DNA of 64,000 bases, from positions 496,001 through 560,000 of the forward strand of contig NZ_JAGIOA010000001.1 of NCBI RefSeq assembly GCF_017876435.1, read 5' to 3'. A program made the translations under genes and the position numbers. The stretch comes from Microbacterium phyllosphaerae (GTDB lineage Bacteria > Actinomycetota > Actinomycetes > Actinomycetales > Microbacteriaceae). Shown piece by piece: positions 33,779 to 42,389 of this stretch. How positions within the stretch are numbered: position 1 is the first letter of the stretch; every line of letters begins with the position of its first letter. The notes beneath the pieces were generated by a model. That model was not told the origin of the DNA. It made no database searches and was given only the letters and a program-made list of their open reading frames with translations.

Positions 33779-35329
33779 TCAGAAGAAGCCCATCGGGCCC
33801 TCCGCATACGAGACCAGGAGGTTCTTCGTCTGCTGGTAGTGATCGAGCATCATCTTGTGGTTCTCGCGTCCCACACCCGACTGCTTGTATCCGCCGAACG
33901 CGGCGTGCGCCGGGTACTGGTGATACGTGTTGGTCCAGACCCGCCCGGCCTCGATCGCGCGCCCGGCACGGTAGGCGGTGTCTCCGCTGCGACTCCAGAC
34001 GCCGGCACCCAGACCGTAGAGCGTGTCGTTCGCGATCGAGATCGCATCGTCGAAGTCGTCGAACGAGGTGACCGACAGCACCGGACCGAAGATCTCCTCC
34101 TGGAAGATGCGCATGTCGTTCGTGCCTTCGAAGACGGTCGGAGCGACGTAGTAGCCCTCGCTCAGGTCGCCGCCGAGGTCGACGCGCTCCCCACCCGTGA
34201 GCAGCCGCGCACCGCCCTGCTTTCCGATGTCGATGTAGCTGAGGATCTTCTCCAGCTGATCGTTCGACGCCTGAGCCCCGATCATCGTGGCGGGGTCGAG
34301 CGGGTTGCCCTGCACGACCTTGCCGACGCGTGCGAGTCCGTCGGAGAGGAAGCCGTCGTAGATCGACCGCTGGATGAGCGCACGCGACGGGCAGGTGCAG
34401 ACCTCGCCCTGGTTCAGCGCGAACATCGTGAAACCCTCGAGCGCCTTGTCGTAGAACGGGTCGGCGGTGTCGCGGGCGACGTCCTCGAAGAACACGTTCG
34501 GGCTCTTGCCTCCGAGCTCCAGCGTGACCGGGATCAGGTTCTGCGACGCGTACTGCATGATCAGGCGACCCGTCGTGGTCTCACCCGTGAAGGCGACCTT
34601 GCGGATGCGCTTGTGCTGAGCGAGCGGTGCGCCCGCCTCGATCCCGAAGCCGTTGACGATGTTCACGACGCCGGCCGGCAGCAGGTCGCCGATGATGTCG
34701 AAGAGGAACAGCAGGGATGCCGGGGTCTGCTCCGCCGGCTTGATGACGACGCAGTTGCCTGCGGCGAGCGCCGGCGCGAGCTTCCACACGGCCATCAGGA
34801 TCGGGAAGTTCCAGGGGATGATCTGGCCGACCACTCCGAGCGGCTCATGGAAGTGGTACGCGACGGTGTTCTCGTCGAGCTGGCTGATGCCGCCCTCCTG
34901 CGCACGCAGCACGCCGGCGAAGTAGCGGAAGTGATCGACCGCGAGGGGGATGTCGGCGGCGAGCGTCTCACGCACCGGCTTGCCGTTCTCCCAGGTCTCG
35001 GCGATCGCGATCTCCTCGAGGTGCTGCTCGATGCGGTCGGCGATCCTGTTGAGGATCACGGAGCGCTCTGCGGGGCTGGTCTTTCCCCAGCTCGCGAAGG
35101 CCTTCCAGGCGACGTCGACCGCGCGGTCGATGTCTTCGACGGTGCCGCGGCCCACCTCGGTGAACGGCTTGCCGTTGACGGGGCTGACGTTCTCGAAGAA
35201 CTGTCCCTTGACCGGGTCGACGAACTCTCCGCCGATGTAATGCCCGTACCGGGGGCGGTACTTCGCAAGGGCGCCCGGCTGACCGGGAGCGGCGTAGGCG
35301 GTGGACACGTCTTCTTCGACGATGGTCAT
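33779..35329 (-). CDS. Aldehyde dehydrogenase (AldB/ExaC type)
   Basis: The 516-residue product has the NAD-binding region ([47 protein letters not shown]), the general-base Glu in [12 protein letters not shown] and the catalytic Cys in [10 protein letters not shown]. Members oxidise acetaldehyde or other short aldehydes in alcohol use. AAGGAG lies five bases before the ATG at 35329. The divergently placed palindromes at 35398-35422 and the upstream GAF regulator suggest inducible control. Confidence 0.92.
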   Translation of the reverse strand: MTIVEEDVSTAYAAPGQPGALAKYRPRYGHYIGGEFVDPVKGQFFENVSPVNGKPFTEVGRGTVEDIDRAVDVAWKAFASWGKTSPAERSVILNRIADRIEQHLEEIAIAETWENGKPVRETLAADIPLAVDHFRYFAGVLRAQEGGISQLDENTVAYHFHEPLGVVGQIIPWNFPILMAVWKLAPALAAGNCVVIKPAEQTPASLLFLFDIIGDLLPAGVVNIVNGFGIEAGAPLAQHKRIRKVAFTGETTTGRLIMQYASQNLIPVTLELGGKSPNVFFEDVARDTADPFYDKALEGFTMFALNQGEVCTCPSRALIQRSIYDGFLSDGLARVGKVVQGNPLDPATMIGAQASNDQLEKILSYIDIGKQGGARLLTGGERVDLGGDLSEGYYVAPTVFEGTNDMRIFQEEIFGPVLSVTSFDDFDDAISIANDTLYGLGAGVWSRSGDTAYRAGRAIEAGRVWTNTYHQYPAHAAFGGYKQSGVGRENHKMMLDHYQQTKNLLVSYAEGPMGFF

Positions 35330-35397
35330 CGGGACTCCTTCGACGGGCCGCGGGCGTCGGTGCTGCGCGGCTGTGCTCCGACGGTACGTCTGCGGAC

Positions 35398-35501
35398 GTT
35401 GCGCCCGAATGCGCAACGTTGCGACGGGTTGCATCTCGCCCCAGCGGGTTTCGAATCGCGTGAATGACCCGATCCGACGTCGAAATGCGACCAGTCGCGC
35501 G
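35398..35501. promoter_or_regulatory. Palindromic operator sites upstream of the aldehyde dehydrogenase
   Basis: GTTGCGC (35398-35404), six bases, GCGCAAC (35411-35417), with GCAACGTTGC overlapping at 35413-35422. A second pair, TTCGAATCGCG (35450-35460) and CGCGATTCGAA (35491-35501), lies near the end of the GAF regulator gene. The first site is about 70-90 bases from the dehydrogenase ATG, in activator position. Confidence 0.45.
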
Positions 35502-35515
35502 ATTCGAACGCCGCG

Positions 35516-36841
35516 TCAGCGACCTTCGAGGCGCTCGATACGGGCGACGAGACCCGCGCGTTTCGGCGAACGGGCGGGGAGCATCTCGAGCGCGAGACGC
35601 AGGGCTGCGGCGTCTCCCTGCCCTTCCGGGATCTCGGCATAGGCCAGCAGCACGTCGAGACTCGCCTCCGACAGCATCGCCTCTCGCAGCGCCGCTCGGA
35701 CGGTCTCGCGGAACTCCTCGACACCCGGCGACGTCGATTCGGGCAGCACCGGCCCACGGTACGCGGTGAGCGCGACGCGGTGGGCGCCGCGGTCGAGCAG
35801 CGACAGCACGTCGTGCGCATCCGTCTCGAGGGGCACGGTCAGGCGGTAGGGGCGGGACTCGGGCACGAGGCTGGGCGCGTGCTTCTCGAGCACCTTGCGC
35901 AGGCGCACCATCTCGGGCCGCAGCGTGTCGGCGGATGCGTCGGGGCCGTAGACGAGTTCGCTCAGTCGCTCTGCCGACAGGCCCTGCCGGTTGATCGCGA
36001 GCATCAGCAGGATGGCGGCGTGGCGGGCGCTGAGCTCGATGACCGACTCTTCGAGCTCGGTCTCGCTCTCGAGCCGGGCCCGGTCTCGACCGAGCACATG
36101 GAGTGTCGCGCGAGTCGTCGGTTTGGCCCGTGAAGAGATCGTCGTCGGTCGATGCGACTCGCTCCGTTCCCGCAGGCGAGCCACCATGAGCTCGGATTCC
36201 ACGGCCCGTGCCGTGGCGTCGACGAGAAGGCGGGCCTGAGTCGAGACGACCTCGTCTCCGCCCGTGATGTCGATGACGCCGAGAACCCGCTGCGTCTCGG
36301 GGTCTCGCACGGGCGCGGCGGTGCACGACCACGGGTGCACGAGGCGGTTGTAGTGCTCCGCACCGCGGATCTGCACGGACTGACCCAGGGTCAGCGCGGT
36401 TCCGGGCGCGGTGGTGCCGACGGCATCCTCGGCCCAGTTCGCGCCCGCGACGAATCCCATGCCCTCGGTGAGCGACTGCAGCTGGCGGTCGCCTTCGATC
36501 CAGAGCAGGCGTCCGGCCTGATCGCCGACGGCGATGACGACCCCGGATTCCTCGGGTGTGCCCGGGAGCAGCAGCGCACGGATCATGTCCATGGCGGATG
36601 CCAGCGGATGCGCGAGCCGGTACGCCTCGAGCTCTTCGGTCACGAGCTCGATCCGCGGGGCCTCCTCGGGCCCGACTCGCCCTCGCCACGATCGCACCCA
36701 GGACTCCCGCACCAGCGGTCGCACCTGCTGCAGGCGGTGGTCGTCGAGGTTGCCGGCGATCAGCTCTTCGTGTGCGCGCTCGATCAGGAGACGAGAGGCC
36801 TCAGGCGGGCCGTCACGTGACACCTGCCACGACGCAACCAC
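35516..36841 (-). CDS. GAF domain transcriptional regulator of the aldehyde dehydrogenase
   Basis: The 441-residue product has an N-terminal helical part (residues 15-100, RPLVRESWVRSWRGRVG typical of AcoR-like sensors), a GAF domain (SGVVIAVGDQAGRLLWIEGD, GANWAEDAVGTTAPGTAL, HPWSCTAAPVRDPETQRVLGVIDITGG) and a C-terminal winged-helix region (LSARHAAILLMLAINRQGLSAERLSELVYG). No sigma-54 AAA domain is present. The GTG at 36841 follows GGAG. Orthologous pairs next to ALDH plus DUF779 are common in actinobacteria, so it probably senses an alcohol or aldehyde. Confidence 0.75.
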   Translation of the reverse strand: MVASWQVSRDGPPEASRLLIERAHEELIAGNLDDHRLQQVRPLVRESWVRSWRGRVGPEEAPRIELVTEELEAYRLAHPLASAMDMIRALLLPGTPEESGVVIAVGDQAGRLLWIEGDRQLQSLTEGMGFVAGANWAEDAVGTTAPGTALTLGQSVQIRGAEHYNRLVHPWSCTAAPVRDPETQRVLGVIDITGGDEVVSTQARLLVDATARAVESELMVARLRERSESHRPTTISSRAKPTTRATLHVLGRDRARLESETELEESVIELSARHAAILLMLAINRQGLSAERLSELVYGPDASADTLRPEMVRLRKVLEKHAPSLVPESRPYRLTVPLETDAHDVLSLLDRGAHRVALTAYRGPVLPESTSPGVEEFRETVRAALREAMLSEASLDVLLAYAEIPEGQGDAAALRLALEMLPARSPKRAGLVARIERLEGR

Positions 36842-36958
36842 AGCGTCTCCGATCGTCGATGGTGGAGCGTTACCTCAGTGTAGGAGCCGGATGCCACGGG
36901 CGGAACCCGCGATATTCCGGTTGTGGTGCACAGATGCATGTCCAGATCACGGGTGCAG

Positions 36959-37008
36959 GCTCAGATCGGCGATCCGGGCATGCAGGTGTGATCTGAGCAT
37001 GCAGGTGT
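36959..37008. repeat. Inverted and direct repeats between the CCA gene and the GAF regulator
   Basis: GCTCAGATC (36959-36967) pairs with GATCTGAGC (36990-36998). GCATGCAGGTGT occurs twice (36978-36989 and 36997-37008). The element lies 32 bases past the CCA gene stop and may terminate it. Confidence 0.45.
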
Positions 37009-37039
37009 ACGCGGTGACGAACCGGAGGAGTGAGCGGGC

Positions 37040-38467
37040 TCAGGCCCGGGCGGCCCACCACTCGCGGAGGCGCTGCTCGGAGGCATCCGGTCCGATGACA
37101 CCCTCGTCGAGACGCAGTTCGAGCAGGAACCTGTAGGCCTCGCCGACCTCGCGACCGGGGGCGATGCCGAGGATGCTCTGGATCTGGTTGCCGTCGAGCT
37201 CGGGACGGATCGAGTCGAGTTCCTCCTGCTCGCGCAGCGCGGCGATGCGCGACTCGATGTCATCGTAGGCTCCGGCCAGGCGACCGGCCTTGCGCTTGTT
37301 GCGAGTGGTGACGTCGGCGCGGGTGAGGATGTGCAGGCGCTCGAGCTGGTCGCCGGCGTCGCGCACGTAGCGGCGCACCGCGGCATCCGTCCAGGCGCCC
37401 TCGGCATATCCGAAGAATCGAAGGTGCAGCTCGATCAGCTTCGCGACCGCGTCGGTCGTGTCGGTGTCGAACCGCAGCGCCTGCAGACGCTTTCGCGCCA
37501 TGCGCGAGCCGACGACGTCGTGGTGGTGGAACGTGACCACTCCCCCGTCTTCGAGCTTGCGGGTGCGGGGCTTGCCGATGTCGTGCAGCAGCGCGGCGAT
37601 GCGCAGCGCGACGTCGGGTTCGGCGCCGGGGTTGCGCGACTGCTCGAGCGAGATCGCCTGGCTGAGCACCGTGAGCGAGTGCTCGTAGACGTCCTTGTGG
37701 TGGTGGTGCTCGTCGACCTCGAGTCGCAGCGCGCTGACCTCCGGCAGGAACTCCTCGATCAGACCGGTGTCGACCAGCACGCGGATGCCGCGCACGGGGT
37801 CATCGGTCTGCATCAGCCGCACGAGCTCGGATTGGATGCGCTCCGGGCTCACGATCTCGAGTGTCGCCTTGAGCTCGGTGATCGCATCCCACGTGGCGTC
37901 ATCGATGCGGAATCCCAGCTGGGCGCTGAAGCGCGCCCCGCGGAGAATCCGCAGTGGGTCGTCGCCGAACGAGACCTGCGGATCCGCCGGAGTGCGGAGC
38001 ACCCCGCCGATGAGGTCTTCGACGCCCCCGGTCGGATCGACGAGCTTGACGGCCGGCACCAGCAGCGCCATCGCGTTGACCGTGAAGTCGCGGCGGTGCA
38101 GGTCGGCGTCGATCGTGTCGCCGAACTCGACCGTCGGCTTGCGGGTCACCCCGTCGTAGCTGTCGGCCCGGTACGTGGTGACCTCGACCTGCTCGCCCTG
38201 CACCCGTGCGCCGATCGTGCCGAACGCACGGCCGATGTCCCACTGGGCGGTCGAGATCGGCGTGACGATGCGCAGGATGTCGTCGGGCAGCGCGTTCGTG
38301 GTGAAGTCGAGGTCGTGCGTCGGGCGGCCGAGCAGCGCATCGCGCACCGGACCGCCGACCACGGCGAGGTCGAAGCCCGCCGCCGAGAACGCGTCGGCGA
38401 GGGTGCGGACGACCGGATTCTCGGCGAGCGCGCCGAGACGGTCGAGGCCGTCAGCCATATTGAGCAT
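37040..38467 (-). CDS. CCA tRNA nucleotidyltransferase
   Basis: The 475-residue product has the nucleotidyltransferase core (VVGGPVRDALLGRPTHDLDFTT with metal Asp residues, HRRDFTVNAMAL), the tRNA-binding head and a C-terminal HD domain (RIAALLHDIGKPRTRK, FHHHDVVGSRMARKRL). It adds or repairs the 3' CCA of tRNAs; the HD part may act as a phosphodiesterase. A TACGCT -10 (38475-38480) ends seven bases before the ATG at 38467, supporting this start over the ATG four codons later. Confidence 0.92.
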   Translation of the reverse strand: MLNMADGLDRLGALAENPVVRTLADAFSAAGFDLAVVGGPVRDALLGRPTHDLDFTTNALPDDILRIVTPISTAQWDIGRAFGTIGARVQGEQVEVTTYRADSYDGVTRKPTVEFGDTIDADLHRRDFTVNAMALLVPAVKLVDPTGGVEDLIGGVLRTPADPQVSFGDDPLRILRGARFSAQLGFRIDDATWDAITELKATLEIVSPERIQSELVRLMQTDDPVRGIRVLVDTGLIEEFLPEVSALRLEVDEHHHHKDVYEHSLTVLSQAISLEQSRNPGAEPDVALRIAALLHDIGKPRTRKLEDGGVVTFHHHDVVGSRMARKRLQALRFDTDTTDAVAKLIELHLRFFGYAEGAWTDAAVRRYVRDAGDQLERLHILTRADVTTRNKRKAGRLAGAYDDIESRIAALREQEELDSIRPELDGNQIQSILGIAPGREVGEAYRFLLELRLDEGVIGPDASEQRLREWWAARA

Positions 38468-38474
38468 GGGTTCC

Positions 38475-38480
38475 AGCGTA
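38475..38480 (-). promoter_or_regulatory. -10 element of the CCA gene, leaderless start
   Basis: TACGCT on the minus strand, seven bases before the ATG at 38467. Confidence 0.45.
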
Positions 38481-38487
38481 CCGGGGG

Positions 38488-38781
38488 TCAGAACAGCGGG
38501 TTCTCGCCCTTTGCCTGGGCGATGGCGCGGACTCGGGCCTGCATGAGCCTCATGAGCAGAGCACTCATCAGGAATCCGCCGACCACGGCGACCGCGACGA
38601 TGAACCAGATGCCGACCTCGGGATCGATCAGCTCGAATCCGTAGATCGCGACGGCGAGCAGGAGCAGCACCGGTCCCTCGATCAGCGCGAAGGTGATGAA
38701 CAGCCGCGTCTGACGCCTGCCGAAGTCGGCAGTGACCGCCCGGACGCGTGCCTCGATCGAGGATTCGCCTGCGTAACTCAT
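38488..38781 (-). CDS. Small two-TM membrane protein, function unknown
   Basis: The 97-residue product has a basic N-terminal helix and two membrane segments (LFITFALIEGPVLLLLAVAIYG; VGIWFIVAVAVVGGFLMSALLMRL). It has no recognised domain. A TACGGT -10 (38788-38793) lies six bases before the ATG at 38781, so the transcript is probably leaderless. It precedes the CCA gene by 20 bases but both have their own -10. Confidence 0.6.
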   Translation of the reverse strand: MSYAGESSIEARVRAVTADFGRRQTRLFITFALIEGPVLLLLAVAIYGFELIDPEVGIWFIVAVAVVGGFLMSALLMRLMQARVRAIAQAKGENPLF

Positions 38782-38787
38782 GCCCCC

Positions 38788-38793
38788 ACCGTA
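38788..38793 (-). promoter_or_regulatory. -10 element of the small membrane protein gene
   Basis: TACGGT on the minus strand, six bases before the ATG at 38781. Confidence 0.4.
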
Positions 38794-38906
38794 GCGACGT
38801 TCACCCATCGGTCGGGCGATGGCAACCGCCAGGTCATCCTCCTTCGATGGGCTGGTCGGGCCCCGTGCGGCTGAGCACGGAAACCCCCACCTCACGAAGG
38901 ACACTC

Positions 38907-41447
38907 ATGACCTCCCCCACCCCTGCGGTGCGGTGGCGGCGTTACGGACTCGCGTCCGCCGCCGTCCTCGCCCTGCTCGGCGGCGCCGTCGTCGCCCCCA
39001 TCGCGACCGCCGCACCCGACCCCGAGGTGCCGACCGGCTCGCTGATCACCGGCGACACCAGCTGGCGCTACCTCGACGACGGTTCCGACCCGTCGCCGGC
39101 ACCCGCGGCCCTCCGTGACTGGACCCTCCCCGACTACGACGACAGCGCCTGGAAGTCGGCACCCGGCTCGTTCGGCGCGAAGAAGGGCGCGCTCGCGCCG
39201 GTCGGGCCGGTCACCCCGAAGACGCTGCTGAACCACTACATCGACGGGACGGCGGCGCCGACCGTTCCCACCTACTTCTTCCGCACCACGTTCGAGCTCG
39301 AGGCGGGCGTCGCCGAGCAGGTCGCGGCGCTGCGCAGCACCATCACCTACGACGACGCGATCGTCGTCTGGATCAACGGCGAAGAGGTCGCCCGCTACGT
39401 CGACGGCCGCATCACCGACACCGTCAACGTCGAGTACGCCGGGGACAGCGGGGGCGACCCTCTCACCAGCACGTTCAGCGCCGAAGGCGACCTGCTGCAC
39501 GACGGCACGAACGACATCGCCGTCGCGCTGTTCCAGGACCGTGAGACCAGCTCGGACATCTACTTCGACATGTCGTCGCTCACGCTCGTCGAGGCATCGG
39601 ACCCCGGCTCGCCCGTCGTGGCTCCGCCGACCCGCGTGATCCTGACCCCGACCGAGCAGCCCGCCGTGTCGCAGTCGTTCTCATGGCTCGCAGGCGACGC
39701 CTCGCACACGATCGGCCAGGTCGAGATCGCCCCGACGGCCGGAGGCGAGACGCGCACGGTCGACGCCTACGACGCAGGAGTCGTGAACGGCAACCCGAAC
39801 AAGCACTTCTCGGCGACGGTCACCGGTCTGCAGCCCGCGACCGCCTACCGCTACCGCGTGGGTCTTCCCGGCAGCTGGAGCGACTGGTTCGAGTTCCGCA
39901 CCGCCGACCCCAAGGCCACCGACTTCCAGTTCATCTACTACGGCGACGCGCAGATCGGCCTCGACACGACCTGGCCGAGCGTGGTGAAGCAGGCGGAGGC
40001 CCAGGCTCCCCGTTCGATCGGTTCCGTACACGCCGGTGACCTCATCAACACCTCGAGCAACGAGAACGAGTGGCTCAACTGGTTCAAGGGCATGGAGGAC
40101 TCCGCGGTCCGCACCAACGTCATGGCGGCCCCCGGCAACCACGAGTACTCGGGCGACAAGCTGCTCACCGCGTGGAAGGCCGCGTTCGAGTACCCCCACA
40201 ACAACCCGTCGACGAGCACGATCGGCGACCTGGCCGACCTCGCGAAGGGTGACACCGAGGTCGCGGCTCAGTACCGCGCGTTCTTCGATCACTGGAGCTC
40301 GTTCGCCGCCGAGACCGCGTACTACACCGACTACCAGGGCGTGCGCTTCATCACCCTCAACGCGACGCGCGACACCACCTTCCTCACCCCGGCGGGTCTT
40401 CCGTCGTGCACGGGTGCGGAGTGCCCCTCGGCGCAGATCGGCGTGCTGTGGACCCGCTTCCAGGCCGCATGGCTCGACCTGCTGCTGCAGAACAGCCCGT
40501 CGAAGTGGAACGTCGTCACGTTCCACCAGCCGGTGTTCTCGGCATCCGAGGGTCGCGACGAGCCGGTGCTGCGCGCCGAGTGGCTCCCCGTCTTCCAGCG
40601 CAACGACATCGACCTGGTGCTCATGGGCCACGACCACACGTACGCCCGCGGCTACGTGAACACCGATGCGACCGACACCCCCGGCATGACCTCGGGCCCC
40701 GTCTACGTCGTGTCGAACTCGGGCGCGAAGCACTACGAGCTCGAGACGCCGGAGAAGAACGTCTGGACCAACAACGGCGCCACCCAGGTGCTGCGCGGCC
40801 AGGGCGTGACCACGTACCAGGTGATCGACGTGTCGAAGAACCAGCTCGTCTACCGCTCGTACCTCGCGGAGAAGCAGCCGGATGCCACGACCGACCTCCC
40901 CGTCGGCTCGGTCTACGACACCTTCACCGTGACGAAGTCGGATGCCGGTGAGAAGTGGGTCACTGAGGCCGGTGTCACCCCGCCCGTGATCGAGGAGCCC
41001 GCCGCGCCCGAGGTCACGCTGGGTGCCGCATCCGTCGTCGCCGGTGGCAAGATCACCGTCTCCGGCAGCGGATTCGAGGCGGATGCCGCGCTGCGCTTCG
41101 AGCTGCGCTCCGACCCGGTCGACCTGGGCACCGCGACCACCGATGCGGACGGCGCGTTCAGCCGCACGCTCACGATCCCGGCGAACACCCCCGCAGGGAC
41201 GCACACCCTCGCGGTGATCCTCGCCGACGGCACAGAGGTGACCTCGCCGGTGACCGTGACCGCCGCCGCGAGCGGCGGGGTGACCACGCCGGGCGAGACG
41301 GGTGGAGCGACCGACGGATCGCTCGCGACGACGGGTGCCGACAGCACGCCGTACATCGTCGGAGCGGTCGTGCTGCTCGCCCTCGGCCTCGGCCTGTTCG
41401 CGATGCGGCGCCGCCGCCACCCGGCCGGCACGGAGTCCGCGGAGTAG
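38907..41447 (+). CDS. Wall-anchored metallophosphoesterase (purple acid phosphatase-like)
   Basis: The 846-residue product has a signal peptide (LASAAVLALLGGAVVAPIATAAP), an N-terminal beta-sandwich, a fibronectin-like purple acid phosphatase N domain (near residue 230), and the metallophosphoesterase with all five blocks: YYGDAQ, HAGDLIN, APGNHEY, TFHQPVF and MGHDHTYAR. An Ig-like C-terminal domain follows, then LATTGADS, a membrane segment and RRRRH, a LAxTG sortase signal. It likely hydrolyses phosphate esters on the cell surface. Confidence 0.85.
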   Translation: MTSPTPAVRWRRYGLASAAVLALLGGAVVAPIATAAPDPEVPTGSLITGDTSWRYLDDGSDPSPAPAALRDWTLPDYDDSAWKSAPGSFGAKKGALAPVGPVTPKTLLNHYIDGTAAPTVPTYFFRTTFELEAGVAEQVAALRSTITYDDAIVVWINGEEVARYVDGRITDTVNVEYAGDSGGDPLTSTFSAEGDLLHDGTNDIAVALFQDRETSSDIYFDMSSLTLVEASDPGSPVVAPPTRVILTPTEQPAVSQSFSWLAGDASHTIGQVEIAPTAGGETRTVDAYDAGVVNGNPNKHFSATVTGLQPATAYRYRVGLPGSWSDWFEFRTADPKATDFQFIYYGDAQIGLDTTWPSVVKQAEAQAPRSIGSVHAGDLINTSSNENEWLNWFKGMEDSAVRTNVMAAPGNHEYSGDKLLTAWKAAFEYPHNNPSTSTIGDLADLAKGDTEVAAQYRAFFDHWSSFAAETAYYTDYQGVRFITLNATRDTTFLTPAGLPSCTGAECPSAQIGVLWTRFQAAWLDLLLQNSPSKWNVVTFHQPVFSASEGRDEPVLRAEWLPVFQRNDIDLVLMGHDHTYARGYVNTDATDTPGMTSGPVYVVSNSGAKHYELETPEKNVWTNNGATQVLRGQGVTTYQVIDVSKNQLVYRSYLAEKQPDATTDLPVGSVYDTFTVTKSDAGEKWVTEAGVTPPVIEEPAAPEVTLGAASVVAGGKITVSGSGFEADAALRFELRSDPVDLGTATTDADGAFSRTLTIPANTPAGTHTLAVILADGTEVTSPVTVTAAASGGVTTPGETGGATDGSLATTGADSTPYIVGAVVLLALGLGLFAMRRRRHPAGTESAE

Positions 41448-41500
41448 TCGGTCGCATCCGCTGTTCGGGCGTCGTCGGGGCTTCGGTCCCGGCGGCGCCC

Positions 41501-41848
41501 TCAGTCGACGACGAACAGCCGAGCACCCGTCGTCGTGCTCGACCGGTGCGGCTCCATGTCCGTGCCGACCTGGTAGCTCTCCCCGGGATGCAGGGTGAAC
41601 GTTCGGCCGTCTTCGAGCTCCGTGTCGAGACTGCCCTCGATGACGAAGAGCACGTGCCCGCGGGTGCACCAGTGGTCGGCCAGATACCCGGGTGAGTACT
41701 CGACCATGCGGATGCGCGTGTCACCGATCTGCTGAGACCGCCACACGGCTTCGCCGGTGATGCCCGCATGGATCGTGGGCTCGACGTCTGCCCAGGTGGT
41801 CGTGCTGAAGGCGTGGCCGGGGAGGTTCATCTGTTCAGTATGTGTCAC
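41501..41848 (-). CDS. Small cupin-fold protein (DHCW-motif type)
   Basis: The 115-residue product has a single cupin barrel: GYLADHWCTRGHVLFVIEGSL with metal-type His residues, LHPGESYQVGTDMEPHRSS, and RLFVVD. The order DHWC resembles the DHCW-motif cupin family with the last two residues swapped. Function is unknown. The start is GTG 41848 or ATG 41830; neither has a clear ribosome site. Confidence 0.65.
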   Translation of the reverse strand: MTHTEQMNLPGHAFSTTTWADVEPTIHAGITGEAVWRSQQIGDTRIRMVEYSPGYLADHWCTRGHVLFVIEGSLDTELEDGRTFTLHPGESYQVGTDMEPHRSSTTTGARLFVVD

Positions 41849-41901
41849 CGCGGAGCACCGCCGGAGACGGTCGATCGGATGCCGCGGCCTAGGCTGGCTG
41901 C

Positions 41902-42363
41902 ATGACCGATGGCGCCGCGATCACCGACTTCTGGCACCGCGTCCGCGCAGAGCACCCCTCCCTTCCGTCGGAACTCCCCGAAGCCTGGGCGTTCGGGGCG
42001 ACGCCCGACCACGCCGATGCGCTGCTCGCCCTGGTGCTCTCGGGCGCGAAGACCGGAACCGCCTCGTCGCTCTGGGATTACGAGGCCTCCGGCGATCCCG
42101 TTCCCTCCGCGGGCGAGCTAAGCATCATCCTCGACGGGTCAGGGGCGCCGCGCGCCGTCATCCGGACGATCGACGTGCGCACAGTGCCGTTCGACCAGGT
42201 CACGGCCGAGCACGCTCACGCCGAGGGAGAGGGCGACCGCACGCTTCGCTACTGGCGCGAGTCGCACGAACGCTACTGGCGCACTCATTCCGAGAGCCCG
42301 CGAGGCTTCGAGCCCGACATGCCCGTCGTCTGCGAGCTGTTCCAGGTTCTCCACCCGCGCTGA
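41902..42363 (+). CDS. ASCH domain protein
   Basis: The 153-residue product has the ASCH pattern: WAFGATPDHADALLALVLSGAKTGTASSLWDYEASGDPVPSAGE, then VIRTIDVRTVPFDQVTAEHA and EGEGDRTLRYWRESHERYW. The Lys in GAKTGTAS and the nearby Glu are the conserved cleft residues. ASCH proteins act on or bind RNA or modified nucleosides (YqfB is an amidohydrolase). It is a monocistronic gene. Confidence 0.8.
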   Translation: MTDGAAITDFWHRVRAEHPSLPSELPEAWAFGATPDHADALLALVLSGAKTGTASSLWDYEASGDPVPSAGELSIILDGSGAPRAVIRTIDVRTVPFDQVTAEHAHAEGEGDRTLRYWRESHERYWRTHSESPRGFEPDMPVVCELFQVLHPR

Positions 42364-42389
42364 GGCACACGGCGGATGCCGCGTCGTAC

